The notes: generated from the sequence alone by a model not told the origin. DNA of 48,506 bases from UBA7985 sp965661545 (GCA_965661545.1 CBFIEF010000021.1:1-48506); one strand, 5' to 3'; counted from the stretch's first letter, positions 16,446 through 25,586 are shown. Numbers and translations: made by a program.

Positions 16446-17117
16446 GTGAGAAAAGTTGGGTTTGCCCTTCGCGCGTTTTTGACCAAAACAGTGGCCGGCC
16501 TCTTTGCTGTGTCGCTGGCACACACAGCCTCGGCCCATCCGCATGAATGGATCGATCTGACCGTCCAGTTTAAATTCGATGAAGAAAAGCGCCTGATTGG
16601 TCTTGAGCAATCGTGGCTGTTCGATCCGTTCTTCAGCTCTTACGTCCTCGAGGAATTCAGCGCCGAACGCCCTGAACGCAAGCGCGCTTTGGAACAAGCC
16701 AAGGCCTTGGGGCCAGAGATGGTTTCGAACTTGAGTCAGCACAATTATCTCAACGAGTGGACCTATAAGGACGCCTCGGTCGAAGGCATCAAGGGGACGT
16801 TTGTCTCCGCAAAAATCAAGAACCGCAATCAGATGGAATTGACGTTTCAGATTGATTTGCCTCAACCGCTGGATTTGGCAGCAGGTGACTTCGAATACAG
16901 CGTTTTTGACCCTTCATATTATATTGAAATTCTGCACGCCGATCGCTTCCGGCCTCGTTTGCGCGGTGCGCCTCGTGGTTGCCGAGCCACGATTATCGAA
17001 CCTGAGCCAGATGAAGACTTTATCATCTACGCTGCAGAACTCGATCGCACCGAAAATTCGGAAGACGGCCTAGGCCGGCATTTTGCCGAACGTGTGGTGA
17101 TCTCGTGCCCGCAGTAA
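16446..17117 (+). CDS. DUF1007 family periplasmic protein
   Basis: Exported protein of 223 residues with a signal peptide (ending near TASAHPHEW) and the diagnostic HPHEWIDL start of the mature DUF1007 domain. The rest is a beta-rich domain with YIEILHADRF in the middle and two cysteines, in RGCRATI and at the very C terminus (VISCPQ). DUF1007 proteins accompany nickel, cobalt and zinc uptake systems, and the family's N-terminal histidines suggest metal delivery. The start is GTG with a very strong ribosome-binding site (GGGGGG). It overlaps the next gene by 13 bases if that gene starts at its GTG. Confidence 0.85.
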   Translation: MRKVGFALRAFLTKTVAGLFAVSLAHTASAHPHEWIDLTVQFKFDEEKRLIGLEQSWLFDPFFSSYVLEEFSAERPERKRALEQAKALGPEMVSNLSQHNYLNEWTYKDASVEGIKGTFVSAKIKNRNQMELTFQIDLPQPLDLAAGDFEYSVFDPSYYIEILHADRFRPRLRGAPRGCRATIIEPEPDEDFIIYAAELDRTENSEDGLGRHFAERVVISCPQ

Positions 17118-17803
17118 CTAAAATGCTGATCCGGGGCGAAAATCTGCTGTTTCAGCGACCCGGCGGTTTCGAGCTTTACCTGCCAGACATCTCAGTATCC
17201 GCCGGAGAAGCAGTCGCCATTCTTGGCCCGTCTGGATCTGGAAAATCGACCCTCTTGGACCTTATAGGCGGTGTCCTGCGGCCCTCGTCCGGGATGCTGG
17301 AAGCCTTTGGCCAGGATACGGGTCGCTTGAGCCTTGGCGCGCTGGATCGGTTGCGCGGTGACAATATCGGCGTGGTATTTCAGGAGCATAACCTGCTGCC
17401 CTTCGCGACGGTATTTCAAAATGTCGCCTTGGGGGTTCAGTTCAGTAAGGTCCGGCGAGGGCGGCTGAAATCGGGTTCTCTTTACACCGAAATCGTCAAG
17501 CTGCTGAACGACATGGATCTGGATGCCGAAGCCATCCTGCGCCGCCCTGCCCACACGCTGTCCGTCGGCCAGCGCCAACGCGTTGCCGCTGCCCGTGCCT
17601 TGCTGGGCGAGCCACCGCTGATCATTGCGGATGAACCGACTTCTGCACTGGATGAGGGCAATCAGCAGCGCTTTATGGACCTGCTGCAAGCGGCGCGGCA
17701 GGCTTCAGGCTCGGCCTTGCTGTTTGTGACGCATGATTCGCGTTTGGTGACAGACTTTGACCGGCTGATTGATCTTTCGGATCAGGGGGCGCGGGCGGCA
17801 TGA
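17105..17803 (+). CDS. ABC transporter ATP-binding protein (LolD/MacB-like), zrg-type
   Basis: Cytoplasmic ATPase of 232 residues of the LolD/MacB/FtsE class, which pairs with FtsX-like permeases. Walker A GPSGSGKST, the Q loop (VVFQEHNLLPF), signature LSVGQRQRV, Walker B LIIADEPTSALD and the switch His in VTHDSR are intact. The GTG at 17105 overlaps the upstream gene; an ATG at 17123 is equally possible. The stop overlaps the permease start. In the Zur context it powers the zinc-related ABC system rather than lipoprotein sorting. Confidence 0.88.
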   Translation: MPAVTKMLIRGENLLFQRPGGFELYLPDISVSAGEAVAILGPSGSGKSTLLDLIGGVLRPSSGMLEAFGQDTGRLSLGALDRLRGDNIGVVFQEHNLLPFATVFQNVALGVQFSKVRRGRLKSGSLYTEIVKLLNDMDLDAEAILRRPAHTLSVGQRQRVAAARALLGEPPLIIADEPTSALDEGNQQRFMDLLQAARQASGSALLFVTHDSRLVTDFDRLIDLSDQGARAA

Positions 17804-19086
17804 TGATGGTAGGTCTGGCCTTGCGCTCGATGTTGGCGCGCAAACTGAGTTTGATTTTGACGGTGGTGACGCTTGCGCTTTCCGTCGCACTTTTTCTGAC
17901 GATTGAACGCCTGCGCGTGTCCACGCGAGAGAGCTTCGATGGGACAATCAGCGGCGTGGACGTGCTGGTGGGCGCGCGGGGTAGTGATCTGGGGCTGCTG
18001 CTGTATACAGCCTTCCAAATTGGAGATGCGGCCCCGTCGATGCGGTGGACCAGCTTTTTGGACGTTCAGGCCGATGATCGCGTTGAATGGGCAGTGCCGA
18101 TCAGTCTGGGAGACAGTCACAGAGGATACCGTGTCATCGCGACGACCTCCGACTACTTCGATTTTGTCCGTACGGGCCTGAACCGGCCCCTTGGCTTCGA
18201 CGCACAAGACCCGTCTTTACTAAGCGGATTTGGGGTGGTTCTTGGATCCGAAGTCGCGCGGGCTTTGGGGTACCAAATGGGTGACGCCATTGCTGTTCAG
18301 CATGGTCTGGCATCCGCTGGGGATCAAAGCCACGACACTCAACCCTTTATCGTGACGGGTATACTGACAACCACTGGAACGCCAATCGACTATAGCCTGC
18401 TGCTGCATATTCGAGCGTTTGAGGCCATTCATGAGGGCTGGAACGGATCGGTTCCGGGCGAGCCGATCACGCGACATGAAGGTGTTGAAGACCGGACGGC
18501 GGTTGACCTTTCTGGACCGGAGTTTGAGCCGTCGCTTCTGACTGCTGCCTATGTCGGTCTGACGTCAAAACGACGAATTTTCCAGTTTGCCGAGGCCATC
18601 GAAGACAGCGGCCGCGCAGAGCCGTTGACCGCAGTTTTGCCGGGGATCACCCTGTCTCAATTGTGGCTATTACTGGCGTCCGCCGAGCGCGCTTTGCTGA
18701 CGTTTTCTGTGCTGATTGTGATCGCTGCGCTGGCTGGGCAAATGACGTTGCTGGTCGCAACGCTGGACCTACGCCGCCGGGAGATTGCGATTTATCGGGC
18801 GATGGGCGCACAGCCACAGACAATTGCTGGATTGCTGGTTGTCGAAGCTGGGCTCATCAGTCTGGCCTCTGCGGTCAGTGGGCTGGTTCTTACACTGATT
18901 GGCACATGGCTGGCGGGCCTGTGGTTGGGCGGTGCCTTGAAGCTTGACCTGAACGCGGTCATGGTAACGCCGTCTCAGGGCCTAGCGCTGCTGGCCTTTA
19001 TCGGGGTGAGCGTGGTTACTGGTTTGGTTCCGGCGTTGATGGCTTATCGCGCCTCCTTGCAGGACGGAATGCGGGCGCGGTACTGA
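17800..19086 (+). CDS. FtsX/MacB-like ABC permease, zrg-type
   Basis: Membrane subunit of 428 residues. One helix near the N terminus (about 16-35), a large extracytoplasmic domain (about 40-285) and three C-terminal helices (about 285-315, 335-370, 390-415) give the type VII ABC topology. The FtsX-domain signature is present in LDLRRREIAIYRAMGAQPQTIAGLL. Type VII proteins normally couple ATP hydrolysis to events in the periplasm instead of moving solutes across the membrane, so a mechanotransmission role in zinc acquisition is possible (inference). Coupled to the ATPase gene by ATGA. Confidence 0.87.
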   Translation: MMMVGLALRSMLARKLSLILTVVTLALSVALFLTIERLRVSTRESFDGTISGVDVLVGARGSDLGLLLYTAFQIGDAAPSMRWTSFLDVQADDRVEWAVPISLGDSHRGYRVIATTSDYFDFVRTGLNRPLGFDAQDPSLLSGFGVVLGSEVARALGYQMGDAIAVQHGLASAGDQSHDTQPFIVTGILTTTGTPIDYSLLLHIRAFEAIHEGWNGSVPGEPITRHEGVEDRTAVDLSGPEFEPSLLTAAYVGLTSKRRIFQFAEAIEDSGRAEPLTAVLPGITLSQLWLLLASAERALLTFSVLIVIAALAGQMTLLVATLDLRRREIAIYRAMGAQPQTIAGLLVVEAGLISLASAVSGLVLTLIGTWLAGLWLGGALKLDLNAVMVTPSQGLALLAFIGVSVVTGLVPALMAYRASLQDGMRARY

Positions 19087-19121
19087 GCCCGGAGGTACAG
19101 CATCAAAGGAATGATTGAGGA

Positions 19122-19715
19122 ATGAACGTTCTCAGGTCGCTATTGATCGCGTTGGTCGCCGTGTTGGCGGCATGCGTGCTGGCGGTGTTCCTGTTCCGCG
19201 TGGCGGTTCTCCCACGGATCATGGCCGAAGATGCAACTGGCCCGGTTCTGGCGTGGCGCACATTAATCCCAGAGACCGCTTTGGTCGCCTATGCTGCTTT
19301 GGATCGGGCACCCGACGATGCAGACGCCTTGCAAATCGCGGAAACCAGCACGGAACCAGCCTTGGATGGGCAAACGGTCTCGATCGCTGGTTTCATGGTC
19401 CCACTGGATGCTACGCGCGGTAAGACGGCGCATTTCCTGCTGGTGCCCTATCAAGGCGCATGCATCCACACACCAGCACCACCGCCCAATCAGGTGATTT
19501 CAGTCTATGCCGAAGGCGGTGCGAGGCTGTTCCACAACTGGCAGCCGGTGACGGTCACAGGCGTGATCAGCGTCGCCAATGAAGCGACGAGTTTGGCCGA
19601 TGCAGGCTACGTTATGGCGCTCGACCGCGTTCGGGCTTACCGCGAGGAGGCTGGCGCCACGGCCCTGACGTTTGTGCAGGCAGAAGGCGCGCACGATAGC
19701 CCGCTGCTGCAATAA
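19122..19715 (+). CDS. DUF3299 domain-containing exported protein
   Basis: Last gene of the Zur-controlled operon, 197 residues. An N-terminal hydrophobic helix (about 7-28) acts as signal or anchor. The DUF3299 core follows: VSIAGFMVPLD, then LVPYQGACIHTPAPPPNQVI, with a conserved Cys-Ile-His-x-Pro motif suggestive of metal or redox chemistry. DUF3299 proteins co-occur with DUF2796 and LolD/FtsX-type genes in Zur regulons, which fits a five-component zinc system. The biochemical function is not known. Confidence 0.82.
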   Translation: MNVLRSLLIALVAVLAACVLAVFLFRVAVLPRIMAEDATGPVLAWRTLIPETALVAYAALDRAPDDADALQIAETSTEPALDGQTVSIAGFMVPLDATRGKTAHFLLVPYQGACIHTPAPPPNQVISVYAEGGARLFHNWQPVTVTGVISVANEATSLADAGYVMALDRVRAYREEAGATALTFVQAEGAHDSPLLQ

Positions 19716-19835
19716 ACTGGACAACCGAACCCAGAGGGTTGAAGACTTGCCGCGATGGGCGACCGTGAACCTCAATCGCGCCCAAAATGGTGATGCGATG
19801 GCGTGGGCGATCGTGGTCTTTGAGACGGATATTTG

Positions 19836-20714
19836 ATGCCTGACATTCTTCGCGCAATTATATTGATGGTCCTCGGTAGCTTCCTGTTCATGTGGGCGGA
19901 CTTGTTCATGAAGTTCTCGACCCAGAACATGTCGCTGGGTCTGGTGACGATGATGTTGGGCGGGGGCATGGCGGTGTTTTTCGCTGTTCTCATGCGTCGC
20001 TCGGAGCAGCCGTTTTTCGATCGAAAATACCTGCATTTTGCGATGTTGATGCGCTGTGGTGGTGAGGCTGTTGGTGTTGTTGGGATCATCATCGCCTTGG
20101 CGTTTTCGCCGCTGTCCACTGTTACGGCGCTGATGCAGTCCTTGCCACTGGTTCTCACTATCATGGGCGCGGTGTTTCTGAAGGAACCTATTGGTTGGCG
20201 ACGTGTTTTGGCGCTGATGGCGGGCTTGATTGGTGTGTTGATTATCATCAGGCCCGGGATGGCCGGTTTTGACTTCTTCGCCACCTTCACGCTGCTGGGC
20301 GTGGCAGGGATGGCTGTCCGTGATTTTGGCACACGGATCATGCCCAAGGAGATTTCGACGGCGACGCTCTCCTTCTTTGGTGCATCGACCATCGTCGTCA
20401 CCGGAGCGCTCATGATTGTTGTCACAAACGATTGGAGCGCGCCGACCTGGCCCGGCGTCGGGTTTGGTATGGGCCTGGTGTTTTTTGGCAGCATTGGCAC
20501 GCTCGCCGTATCAACTGCAATGCGCTTGGGCGACGTGTCCGTCATCAGCCCCTTCCGCTATGTCCGCGTGGTTTTTGGCGTGGGGGCCGGGATCTTGATT
20601 TTCGGCGAAAGCGTGGACTTCCCCATCATCCTCGGCTCAACCATCTTAGTCGCCGCTGGCTTGTACAGCTGGATGCGGGAGCGAAAGTTGGCGCAGGAGA
20701 GTGTTGCGGCTTAA
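19836..20714 (+). CDS. DMT-superfamily transporter (EamA family)
   Basis: Ten-helix inner-membrane protein of 292 residues with two EamA repeats, probably exporting or importing a small metabolite that cannot be named. Repeat 1 spans about 5-135, ending GLIGVLIIIRPG, and repeat 2 about 145-285. The ATG at 19836 is preferred to an in-frame TTG one codon upstream. A 120-bp gap without evident structure separates it from the zinc operon, so it is probably a separate unit. Confidence 0.87.
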   Translation: MPDILRAIILMVLGSFLFMWADLFMKFSTQNMSLGLVTMMLGGGMAVFFAVLMRRSEQPFFDRKYLHFAMLMRCGGEAVGVVGIIIALAFSPLSTVTALMQSLPLVLTIMGAVFLKEPIGWRRVLALMAGLIGVLIIIRPGMAGFDFFATFTLLGVAGMAVRDFGTRIMPKEISTATLSFFGASTIVVTGALMIVVTNDWSAPTWPGVGFGMGLVFFGSIGTLAVSTAMRLGDVSVISPFRYVRVVFGVGAGILIFGESVDFPIILGSTILVAAGLYSWMRERKLAQESVAA

Positions 20715-20723
20715 CCGCTGGGG

Positions 20724-21773
20724 TTACTGCCGCGTCTTTTCCTTCAGCCGGTTCCGCAAGCGCTGCTGAGCCTCTTCACTGCCATCGTGGAGCGTCCCGA
20801 ACCACCGATCCAGCGGTAGGATCCCGTCGGCGTAATTACACTCGAAATGCTTGTGATGCAGATAGTGAGCGTAGCTGTCGATATCGACGCTTTGATCGTT
20901 CTTTCCTACGCGGACCCGCTCAAACCCCGCATGCCCGGGCGCAGGGCTTAGGCCCGCGTGGACAAGCGCCACGATGACGAACACGGGGTGGAAGGGCAGC
21001 GCCAGAAACAGCAGCGCGCAGGAGAAATAGAACAGGTGCTCGATGGGGTGCATGGCCAGCCCTGACCAAGGACCAGGATTGATATTCTTGTGGTGGACCT
21101 TGTGCGCGATGGCATAGAGAGGCTTCACGTGGATCAGTCGATGGATGACGTAAAAATGCAGGTCGCGCCAGAGATGGATCAGCAACAAAACTGCGATGAT
21201 GTAAGTGAGGTTTTCACGCGCATCGATCACCGCCACCACGCCATTCGCCGCGAGCCAAAGAATGCCGACTTCAAACGCTGTCCATATCGTCACGCCGCTG
21301 GCAAACGTCAGAAACGCGTTGTCGAGGTTCTGATTGCCGAACATGAATTTCTTGGAGTTCTCAACGGGCCAACGCGGGTTGAACTTGTAGTCCGTCCCCT
21401 GTGCCTTTTGTCGGTAGAGCCGGATGTGGAAGGCACCAAAGTAAAGTGCAACCAGCGCACTGTTCCGTAGAAACGCGAGCAGAATCGTCACAGGATTGGG
21501 AGTGGCATAAGCTTCCAACGGCGGCGAAAGCAGGAACCAAGCCAAGACGCCAACGGCCACGTAAAACAGGTTCCAAGGCACAAAGTATCCGGGCAGCGCA
21601 AACATCCACTTGAGCGCCGGCAAGGGCCGTGGGGGCCAAACGAACACGGGCGGGTAACCGATCCGCTTGTTCGGTCGGTAGTGGCCTCGCTCATCGCGGG
21701 AGCCGTGGTTCGCCTCGCTCATGACTCTCATCCGTTGAATGCTGTCTTGGACGCCTCGACGGATCAGCTCCAT
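20724..21773 (-). CDS. Fatty acid hydroxylase / sterol desaturase family protein
   Basis: Di-iron membrane oxygenase of up to 349 residues. The histidine clusters of the family are present in order: HFYVIHRLIH (HxxxH), HKVHHKNINPGPWSG (HxxHH) and, after further helices, HYLHHKHFECNY (HxxHH). Four or more hydrophobic segments surround them. Substrates in the family are sterols, carotenoids or acyl chains; the present substrate is unknown. An internal ATG ending at 21722, preceded by GGATGAGAG, may be the true start and would remove 17 residues. Convergent with the DMT gene with a 9-bp gap. Confidence 0.85.
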   Translation of the reverse strand: MELIRRGVQDSIQRMRVMSEANHGSRDERGHYRPNKRIGYPPVFVWPPRPLPALKWMFALPGYFVPWNLFYVAVGVLAWFLLSPPLEAYATPNPVTILLAFLRNSALVALYFGAFHIRLYRQKAQGTDYKFNPRWPVENSKKFMFGNQNLDNAFLTFASGVTIWTAFEVGILWLAANGVVAVIDARENLTYIIAVLLLIHLWRDLHFYVIHRLIHVKPLYAIAHKVHHKNINPGPWSGLAMHPIEHLFYFSCALLFLALPFHPVFVIVALVHAGLSPAPGHAGFERVRVGKNDQSVDIDSYAHYLHHKHFECNYADGILPLDRWFGTLHDGSEEAQQRLRNRLKEKTRQ

Positions 21774-21951
21774 TCAAGGCCCTAAAATTAGCACTCATCC
21801 TTGTCCGCCTGTCAATGTGCACTGACGTCTCATTGAATGCCGGGATGAAAGTGGCTGTCGCTTTCAAACCAATCGTGCGGTTTGTAGAAAAATCTCCGGG
21901 ACGATTTGGTGAGACGGTACCTGTAAGATTGAGACAGGGAGGTCGTTCGAC
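21774..21951 (+). promoter_or_regulatory. Upstream region of the dddP operon
   Basis: A 178-bp divergent gap between the hydroxylase and dddP. A Shine-Dalgarno-like AGGGAGG lies nine bases before the dddP ATG. Short dyads such as GAAAG...CTTTC (around 21846-21863) and AACC...GGTT (around 21867-21883) could be operator elements, but I cannot assign a regulator. No gene is seen here. Confidence 0.4.
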
Positions 21952-23331
21952 ATGGATGGTGAGTTTTTCAGTGATGTACGCAAAGTCATGCCCTTTGCCA
22001 GCCCAAAAGCCGCCGCAGCACCCCTCGTCACCATTGATGCGCAACAGGGTGAAACGCTGAAAGACGGCAGCCCCAACAACGGTAATCGGATCGAGATCGG
22101 TCCGACTGAATTGGCGTGGCAAGAATGGCAAAGCGCTGGATTAGAGGCTCCCGACCTCGACGCCATGCGCGCCTATCGGCTTAAGCGGATTGTTGAGGCG
22201 CTGCATGCCCGCGATTGGGGTGGGGTGCTGTTGTTTGATCCGCTGAATATCCGCTACGCCAGCGACAGCACGAGCATGCAGCTGTGGAACACGCACAACC
22301 CTTTTCGTGCCTGTTTGGTTATGGCTGATGGCCATATGGTGGTGTGGGATTACAAGAACAGCCCATTCCTGTGCGAGTTCAACCCGCTGGTCAAAGAAGT
22401 GCGCAGTGGGGCGAGCATGTTCTACTTCGCCAACGGAGATCGGACCGACGACGCAGCCAACAGTTTTGCCCAGCAAATCGTTGAGCTGATGGGCGCGCAT
22501 GCGGGTGGGAACATGCGCTTGGGCGTCGATAAGATCATGCTCGACGGCTACCACGCGCTGACCAACGTCAACTTCGACGTCATGCGCGGTGAGGAGCTGA
22601 TGGAGAAGGCGCGCAGCGTGAAGAGCATCGACGAGCAGCGCGCCATGAAGTGTGCCAGCTGGTCTTGTGAGCAATCCGTGTACGAGATGCAGGCGGCGGT
22701 TCAGCCGGGCATGAGCGAGGACGAAATCTGGTCGTTCTTGCATGCAGCCAACATCAAGCGCGGCGGGGAGTGGATCGAAACACGCTTGCTCGCCACCGGC
22801 CCACGCACCAACCCATGGTTCCAAGAGTGCGGCCCGCGCAAGCTTCAGAACAACGAGATTCTGGCGTTTGATACCGATCTGGTGGGTATTTACGGGTTCT
22901 GCATCGACATCTCTCGGACATGGTGGATCGGCGATCAGCGGCCCCGTCAGGACATGATCGACGCCTATCGGCACGGCGTCGAGCATATGCGGATCAACGA
23001 GCAGTTGGTAAAGCCCGGCACGTCGATGAAAGAGCTGACTTTTGGCGGGCACCAGCTCGACCCCAAGTACGTCGCTCGGCAGTATTCCTGTCGCTTTCAC
23101 GGGGTGGGACTGTGCGACGAGTGGCCGTGCATCCCCTACAAGGAAGAATTCCAAGAAGGCGCGAACGACTATGTTTTGGAGCCCGGAATGTGTCTTTGCG
23201 TAGAAGCCTTGGTCGGCGAGGAAGGCGGTGATTTCTGCATCAAACTCGAAGACCAATTGATCGTCACCGAGACCGGTTTCGAAAACATCACAAAGTTCCC
23301 CTATGACGCCCGATTGATGGGCGAGGCTTAG
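21952..23331 (+). CDS. dddP: DMSP lyase DddP (M24 metallopeptidase fold)
   Basis: Cytosolic enzyme cleaving dimethylsulfoniopropionate to dimethyl sulfide and acrylate, built on the M24 creatinase/aminopeptidase fold. At 459 residues it is close to characterised DddP. The metal-binding residues recalled for Ruegeria lacuscaerulensis DddP (D295, D297, D307, H371, E406, E421) and its proposed base D377 all reappear here with a constant +12 offset: D307, D309, D319, H383, E418, E433 and D389. Hallmark segments RRGGEWIETRLL-like (here KRGGEWIETRLL), NPWFQECGPR, DISRTWW and HGVGLCDEWP separate it from true Xaa-Pro peptidases. It is first in an operon with a betaine epimerase. The numbering match is from memory. 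Confidence 0.9.
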   Translation: MDGEFFSDVRKVMPFASPKAAAAPLVTIDAQQGETLKDGSPNNGNRIEIGPTELAWQEWQSAGLEAPDLDAMRAYRLKRIVEALHARDWGGVLLFDPLNIRYASDSTSMQLWNTHNPFRACLVMADGHMVVWDYKNSPFLCEFNPLVKEVRSGASMFYFANGDRTDDAANSFAQQIVELMGAHAGGNMRLGVDKIMLDGYHALTNVNFDVMRGEELMEKARSVKSIDEQRAMKCASWSCEQSVYEMQAAVQPGMSEDEIWSFLHAANIKRGGEWIETRLLATGPRTNPWFQECGPRKLQNNEILAFDTDLVGIYGFCIDISRTWWIGDQRPRQDMIDAYRHGVEHMRINEQLVKPGTSMKELTFGGHQLDPKYVARQYSCRFHGVGLCDEWPCIPYKEEFQEGANDYVLEPGMCLCVEALVGEEGGDFCIKLEDQLIVTETGFENITKFPYDARLMGEA

Positions 23332-23379
23332 GAATAGGTCTAGACTGCGCCTGAAGTTTCTTAATCCATGGGGATAGAC

Positions 23380-24489
23380 ATGAAGATCCGCGAAATTCAC
23401 ATCTACGCCCATGACTTGCCGGTCAAAAACGGGCCCTACACTATGGCCAAGGCAGAGGTGTGGGCGCTGGATACGACGCTGGTAAAGCTGGTGTCAGATG
23501 ACGGCACCGTCGGGTGGGGCGAAACCTGTCCGGTTGGTCCAACCTATGCCGAGGCCCATGCGGGCGGTGCGCGCGCCGCGCTGCTGGAAATGGCCGATGG
23601 GCTGATTGGGACCGAGTTTTGGCCCGTGTCACTGAACCGCACCATGCACAGCCTGTTGAACGGTCACAACTACGCCAAGGCGGCGATGGATATCGCGGCG
23701 CATGATCTGCTGGGTAAAGCGCTTGGCGTGAACGTGGCGGACTTGCTGGGCGGCGTGCAGACCAATCGTGTTCCCTCCTACTACGCCACTGGTGTCGGCG
23801 CACCGGACGACATCGCGCGCTTGGCTCGGGAGAAGCGCGACGAAGGCTATCCCCGGCTACAGATTAAGGTCGGCGGTCGGCCCGTGGAGATCGACATCGA
23901 AACCATTCGCAAAGTTTGGGAGGTGGTTCGTGGTTCGGGCATGCGCTTGGCTGTTGACGGTAACCGCGGCTGGACCACCCGCGATGCTCTCCGCGTCAGT
24001 CGTGAATGCCCGGAAATCCCCTTTATCATGGAGCAGCCGTGTAACACCTATCAGGATCTTGAAAAGATCCGAGCACAGGTCACGCACGCCATTTACATGG
24101 ACGAAAACAGCGTTGATTTGAACACCGTGATCTCGGCAGCAGGGACGGGTTTGGTCGATGGGTTTGGCATGAAAGTCACGCGAATTGGCGGGCTGCAGAA
24201 CATGCGTACGTTCCGAGACATCTGCGAGGCGCGCAATCTGCCTCATACATGCGATGACGCGTGGGGCGGTGATATCATCGCGGCCGCGTGCACGCAGATT
24301 GGCGCGACTGTGCGGCCTGATCTCTGTGAAGGCGTATGGCTCGCAGCACCCTACATCGAGGGCAACTTTGACCCTGACAATGGCATCCAAATTGTTGATG
24401 GCCACATCGCACGGCCCACCGGTCCCGGTCTGGGTGTGGTTCCTGATGAAAGCAAATTTGGCGCGCCTATTGCGTCGTTCGGAGGCTGA
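23380..24489 (+). CDS. hpbD: 4-hydroxyproline betaine 2-epimerase (enolase superfamily)
   Basis: Enolase-superfamily racemase/epimerase of 369 residues that interconverts trans-4-hydroxy-L-proline betaine and its cis-D epimer, the entry step to catabolism of this plant/algal osmolyte; it also accepts proline betaine. With the ATG at 23380 (GGGGA five bases upstream) the residue numbers coincide with characterised HpbD: acid/base lysines K163 and K265, metal ligands D193, E218 and D241, and substrate-site Y56, D292 and W320 (cation-pi to the quaternary ammonium). The ATG at 23368 would add four residues and lacks a good ribosome-binding site. It is separated from dddP by 48 bp. Confidence 0.87.
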   Translation: MKIREIHIYAHDLPVKNGPYTMAKAEVWALDTTLVKLVSDDGTVGWGETCPVGPTYAEAHAGGARAALLEMADGLIGTEFWPVSLNRTMHSLLNGHNYAKAAMDIAAHDLLGKALGVNVADLLGGVQTNRVPSYYATGVGAPDDIARLAREKRDEGYPRLQIKVGGRPVEIDIETIRKVWEVVRGSGMRLAVDGNRGWTTRDALRVSRECPEIPFIMEQPCNTYQDLEKIRAQVTHAIYMDENSVDLNTVISAAGTGLVDGFGMKVTRIGGLQNMRTFRDICEARNLPHTCDDAWGGDIIAAACTQIGATVRPDLCEGVWLAAPYIEGNFDPDNGIQIVDGHIARPTGPGLGVVPDESKFGAPIASFGG

Positions 24490-24493
24490 GGCA

Positions 24494-25582
24494 ATGATCC
24501 CCGATACCATGCATGCCGTACAGCTCACTGGCCACGGTGGGATCGACAAGCTCGCCTATCGCACCGACGTTCCTGTGCCCCAGCCAGCGCCGGGTGAAGT
24601 CCTGATCCGTATTGCGGCGGCAGGGGTGAACAACACCGACATCAATACGCGCATTGGTTGGTATTCCAAGGCTATCACCGAGGATACCAGCACCGGTGGC
24701 GCGGATGGCTTTGACAGCGTGGATGACGACGACGCCAGTTGGTCTGGCACGCCTTTGACCTTCCCGCGCATTCAGGGCGCAGACGTCTGTGGTCATGTTG
24801 CAGCCGTGGGCGAGGGCGTGGATCCTGCTCGCTTGGGCGAGCGCGTGATCGTTCGAAACATGCTGCGGACCTATGTCGACTACCGACCCTTCGAATGCTG
24901 GACGATTGGTAGTGAATGTGACGGCGGCTTTGCCCAGTTCTGCGTGGCCCCCAGCCGGGAAACCTATGCGGTAAACTGCGACTGGAACGATATCGAGCTC
25001 GCCGCCATTCCATGCGCCTATTCAACCGCTGAGGGCATGTTGCATCGGGCGGGTTTGGGGGCGGAAACTGTGCTGGTTACGGGCGCATCGGGTGGAGTTG
25101 GCTCGGCTGCAGTGCAATTGGCCAAGCGACGCGGGGCCCGAGTGATTGCACTTTGCTCCCCATCCAAAGTTAAGGCCGTGAAATCCCTAGGCGCTGACCG
25201 GATCGTTGACCGCGATGCTGATCTGGTTGCGGAGTTGAGTGATGAGACGATTGACGTGGTTGTCGATCTGGTCGCCGGACCACAGTGGTCCAGTTTGCTC
25301 GACGTACTGCGCCGAGGTGGCCGCTACGCGGTTGCTGGCGCCATTGCGGGACCGATCTGCGAGATCGACGTGCGCACGCTATATCTCAAGGATCTCACCT
25401 TGTTCGGCTGCACGTTCCAAGAGGACGCGGTGTTCGAAAACGTTGTTAAATACATCGAAGCAGGTGAAATCCGTCCCTTGATCGCTAAGGCGTACCCGCT
25501 GGCGGAAATCGCGACGGCACAGGAAGACTTTCTGACGAAAACGCACACCGGTCAGTTGGTGCTGGTTCCGCCACAGGAGTAA
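24494..25582 (+). CDS. Medium-chain (MDR) alcohol dehydrogenase / quinone oxidoreductase family
   Basis: NAD(P)-dependent dehydrogenase of 362 residues. The N-terminal GroES-like domain has GEVLIRIAAAGVNNTDIN and GADVCGHVAAVGEGV. The cofactor domain has the Rossmann motif TGASGGVGSAAVQLA (about 196-210). The four-cysteine structural zinc lobe is absent, as in the quinone-oxidoreductase/enoyl-reductase side of the family. A loop of about 20 acidic residues (70-82, DGFDSVDDDD) is unusual. It starts four bases after hpbD. By context it could act on a catabolite of the betaine or on a product of acrylate metabolism; it is not obviously AcuI. Confidence 0.82.
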   Translation: MIPDTMHAVQLTGHGGIDKLAYRTDVPVPQPAPGEVLIRIAAAGVNNTDINTRIGWYSKAITEDTSTGGADGFDSVDDDDASWSGTPLTFPRIQGADVCGHVAAVGEGVDPARLGERVIVRNMLRTYVDYRPFECWTIGSECDGGFAQFCVAPSRETYAVNCDWNDIELAAIPCAYSTAEGMLHRAGLGAETVLVTGASGGVGSAAVQLAKRRGARVIALCSPSKVKAVKSLGADRIVDRDADLVAELSDETIDVVVDLVAGPQWSSLLDVLRRGGRYAVAGAIAGPICEIDVRTLYLKDLTLFGCTFQEDAVFENVVKYIEAGEIRPLIAKAYPLAEIATAQEDFLTKTHTGQLVLVPPQE

Positions 25583-25586
25583 CTCC

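Noticed and set aside
22141..23412. 423-codon minus-strand frame opposite dddP
   Set aside because: A long antisense frame that arises from codon bias in dddP; it has no recognisable motif, whereas dddP has all its catalytic residues.
24185..24493. Upstream extension of the MDR dehydrogenase frame
   Set aside because: It lies entirely within hpbD in another frame; the MDR domain begins just after the ATG at 24494.
24494..25582. AcuI acryloyl-CoA reductase as identity of the MDR gene
   Set aside because: Tempting next to dddP, but the acidic insertion and overall sequence do not resemble AcuI, and the gene sits with the betaine enzymes.
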